Shown here in pieces: positions 5,277 to 5,556 of a DNA stretch of 5,556 nucleotides. How positions within the stretch are numbered: position 1 is the stretch's first letter; every line of letters begins with the position of its first letter. Location of the stretch: positions 1-5,556 of the forward strand of contig CAKSNZ010000051.1 of NCBI GenBank assembly GCA_934476515.1. Reading direction: 5' to 3'. The translations under genes and the position numbers were made by a program. Origin of the DNA: an uncultured Ruminococcus sp. (GTDB taxonomy: Bacteria > Bacillota > Clostridia > Oscillospirales > Acutalibacteraceae). Under the pieces are notes generated by a model. That model was given only the letters and a program-made list of their open reading frames with translations. It searched no databases and was not told the DNA's origin.

Positions 5277-5311
5277 AAAACAGACTCTAAATCAGAGTCT
5301 GTTTTCCTTTT
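5277..5311 (+). terminator. Intrinsic terminator of the murI-DUF1934-argS operon
   Basis: AAAACAGACTCT (5277-5288) pairs perfectly over 12 bp with AGAGTCTGTTTT (5294-5305) around a 5-nt AAATC loop. The U-rich tail continues as TTTTCCTTTT. On the minus strand the stem is followed by TTTTGGG, a weaker tail, so rightward use is favoured, although partial bidirectional action is possible. Confidence 0.9.
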
Positions 5312-5320
5312 GTTTGTTTA

Positions 5321-5450
5321 AATTTGTTTGTGGGTTATAATAAATTAGTTCTACAAATTAGGTTTTTTCAATTTTGTTTGTGGGTAAAGGTGAGTTTGAT
5401 AAATTTGGGTTTGTCTTTTTAATTTTGATTGTTAGTTAAGGTGAATTTGT
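5321..5450. repeat. Degenerate tandem repeat of about 50 bp
   Basis: AATTTGTTTGTGGGT (5321-5335), ATTTTGTTTGTGGGT (5371-5385) and ATTTTGATTGTTAGT (5422-5436) recur at spacings of 50 and 51 nt. The second and third copies continue with AAAGGTGAGTTTG and TAAGGTGAATTTG. The sections between copies also align (AAATTAGG at 5355 with AAATTTGGG at 5401). The strand is T/G-rich on plus. There is no coding frame. It lies directly after the operon terminator and I recognise no function. Confidence 0.5.
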
Positions 5451-5472
5451 AGTGAGAATATATACCATAAAA

Positions 5473-5556
5473 TCATATGAAACTATGACTCACAGGTGTA
5501 GGGTCCAACATTGTTGGACCGAGCAAATCAGCCTCTTTATTGGCATATTGTCCTAT
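5473..5556 (-). CDS. Possible C-terminal fragment of a leftward gene entering from the right edge
   Basis: A minus-strand frame is open from the window edge to a TGA at 5475-5473 and encodes 27 residues, including QYANKEADLLGPTMLDPTP. The base composition of 5484-5556 is clearly richer in G+C than the preceding 400 nt, which would suit coding DNA, and the gene would be convergent with the murI operon. Against this, the frame is short, runs through the palindrome at 5502-5520, which looks like a dispersed repeat, and has no terminator of its own directly after the stop. No family is recognisable. Confidence 0.25.
   Translation of the reverse strand: MGQYANKEADLLGPTMLDPTPVSHSFI
5502..5520. repeat. 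GC-rich palindrome, probable dispersed hairpin repeat
   Basis: GGTCCAAC (5502-5509) and GTTGGACC (5513-5520) form a perfect 8-bp inverted repeat with a 3-nt ATT loop. The flanking GGTGTAG on the left and CGAGCAAAT on the right recall, from memory, short hairpin repeats in gut Clostridia where a variable GC-rich stem follows GTAGGG. No U-tract follows on either strand, so it is not a typical terminator. Confidence 0.5.

Noticed and set aside
5485..5556. Plus-strand open frame from an ATG to the right edge
   Set aside because: There is no ribosome binding site, the peptide is rich in Cys, His and Trp, and the frame runs through a palindrome. The minus-strand frame is more protein-like, and even that is weak.

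Overview
The window suggests a low-GC, Gram-positive Clostridia-like genome, most probably an Oscillospiraceae/Ruminococcaceae-type gut anaerobe. The reasons are AT-rich intergenic DNA, strong AAGGAGG-type ribosome binding sites, consensus sigma-A promoters, heavy use of TTA/CTA/CTT leucine codons, and an arginyl-tRNA synthetase with an HMGN signature that I associate from memory with clostridial ArgRS. The lineage is inferred from style and protein motifs, not from a search.

Layout from left to right. Positions 1-36 hold the promoter and ribosome binding site of a leftward gene whose start codon lies just outside the window. Positions 88-279 hold a compact, non-coding, highly structured repeat-like element with imperfect 14-bp inverted ends (88-101 and 200-213), a branched hairpin and a GC-rich hairpin. 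Two leftward single-gene units follow: 428-931, a 167-residue protein with two predicted C-terminal membrane helices, and 1117-1920, a 267-residue soluble protein with a poly-lysine linker and a TTG start. Each has its own sigma-A promoter and its own intrinsic terminator. I recognise no function for either.

A divergent promoter region (1952-2031) separates these from a rightward operon of murI (glutamate racemase, D-glutamate for peptidoglycan), a DUF1934/YwiB-family gene, and argS (arginyl-tRNA synthetase). The three genes are packed tightly (1-nt overlap, then 1-nt gap), so co-transcription and translational coupling are likely. The operon links cell-wall precursor supply with translation, around a small beta-barrel protein of unknown role. 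A 12-bp hairpin terminator lies 204 nt past argS (5277-5311).

The right flank (5312-5556) is intergenic. It has a degenerate tandem repeat of about 50 bp and an 8-bp GC-rich palindrome (5502-5520) that looks like a dispersed hairpin repeat. A leftward open frame enters from the right edge and stops at 5473; it may be the tail of another gene.

I see no mobile-element transposase, CRISPR array, tRNA, rRNA or riboswitch. The core is housekeeping. The less explained parts are the two leftward hypothetical genes, the structured repeat elements at both flanks, inverted repeats overlapping two promoters, and the murI leader hairpin.
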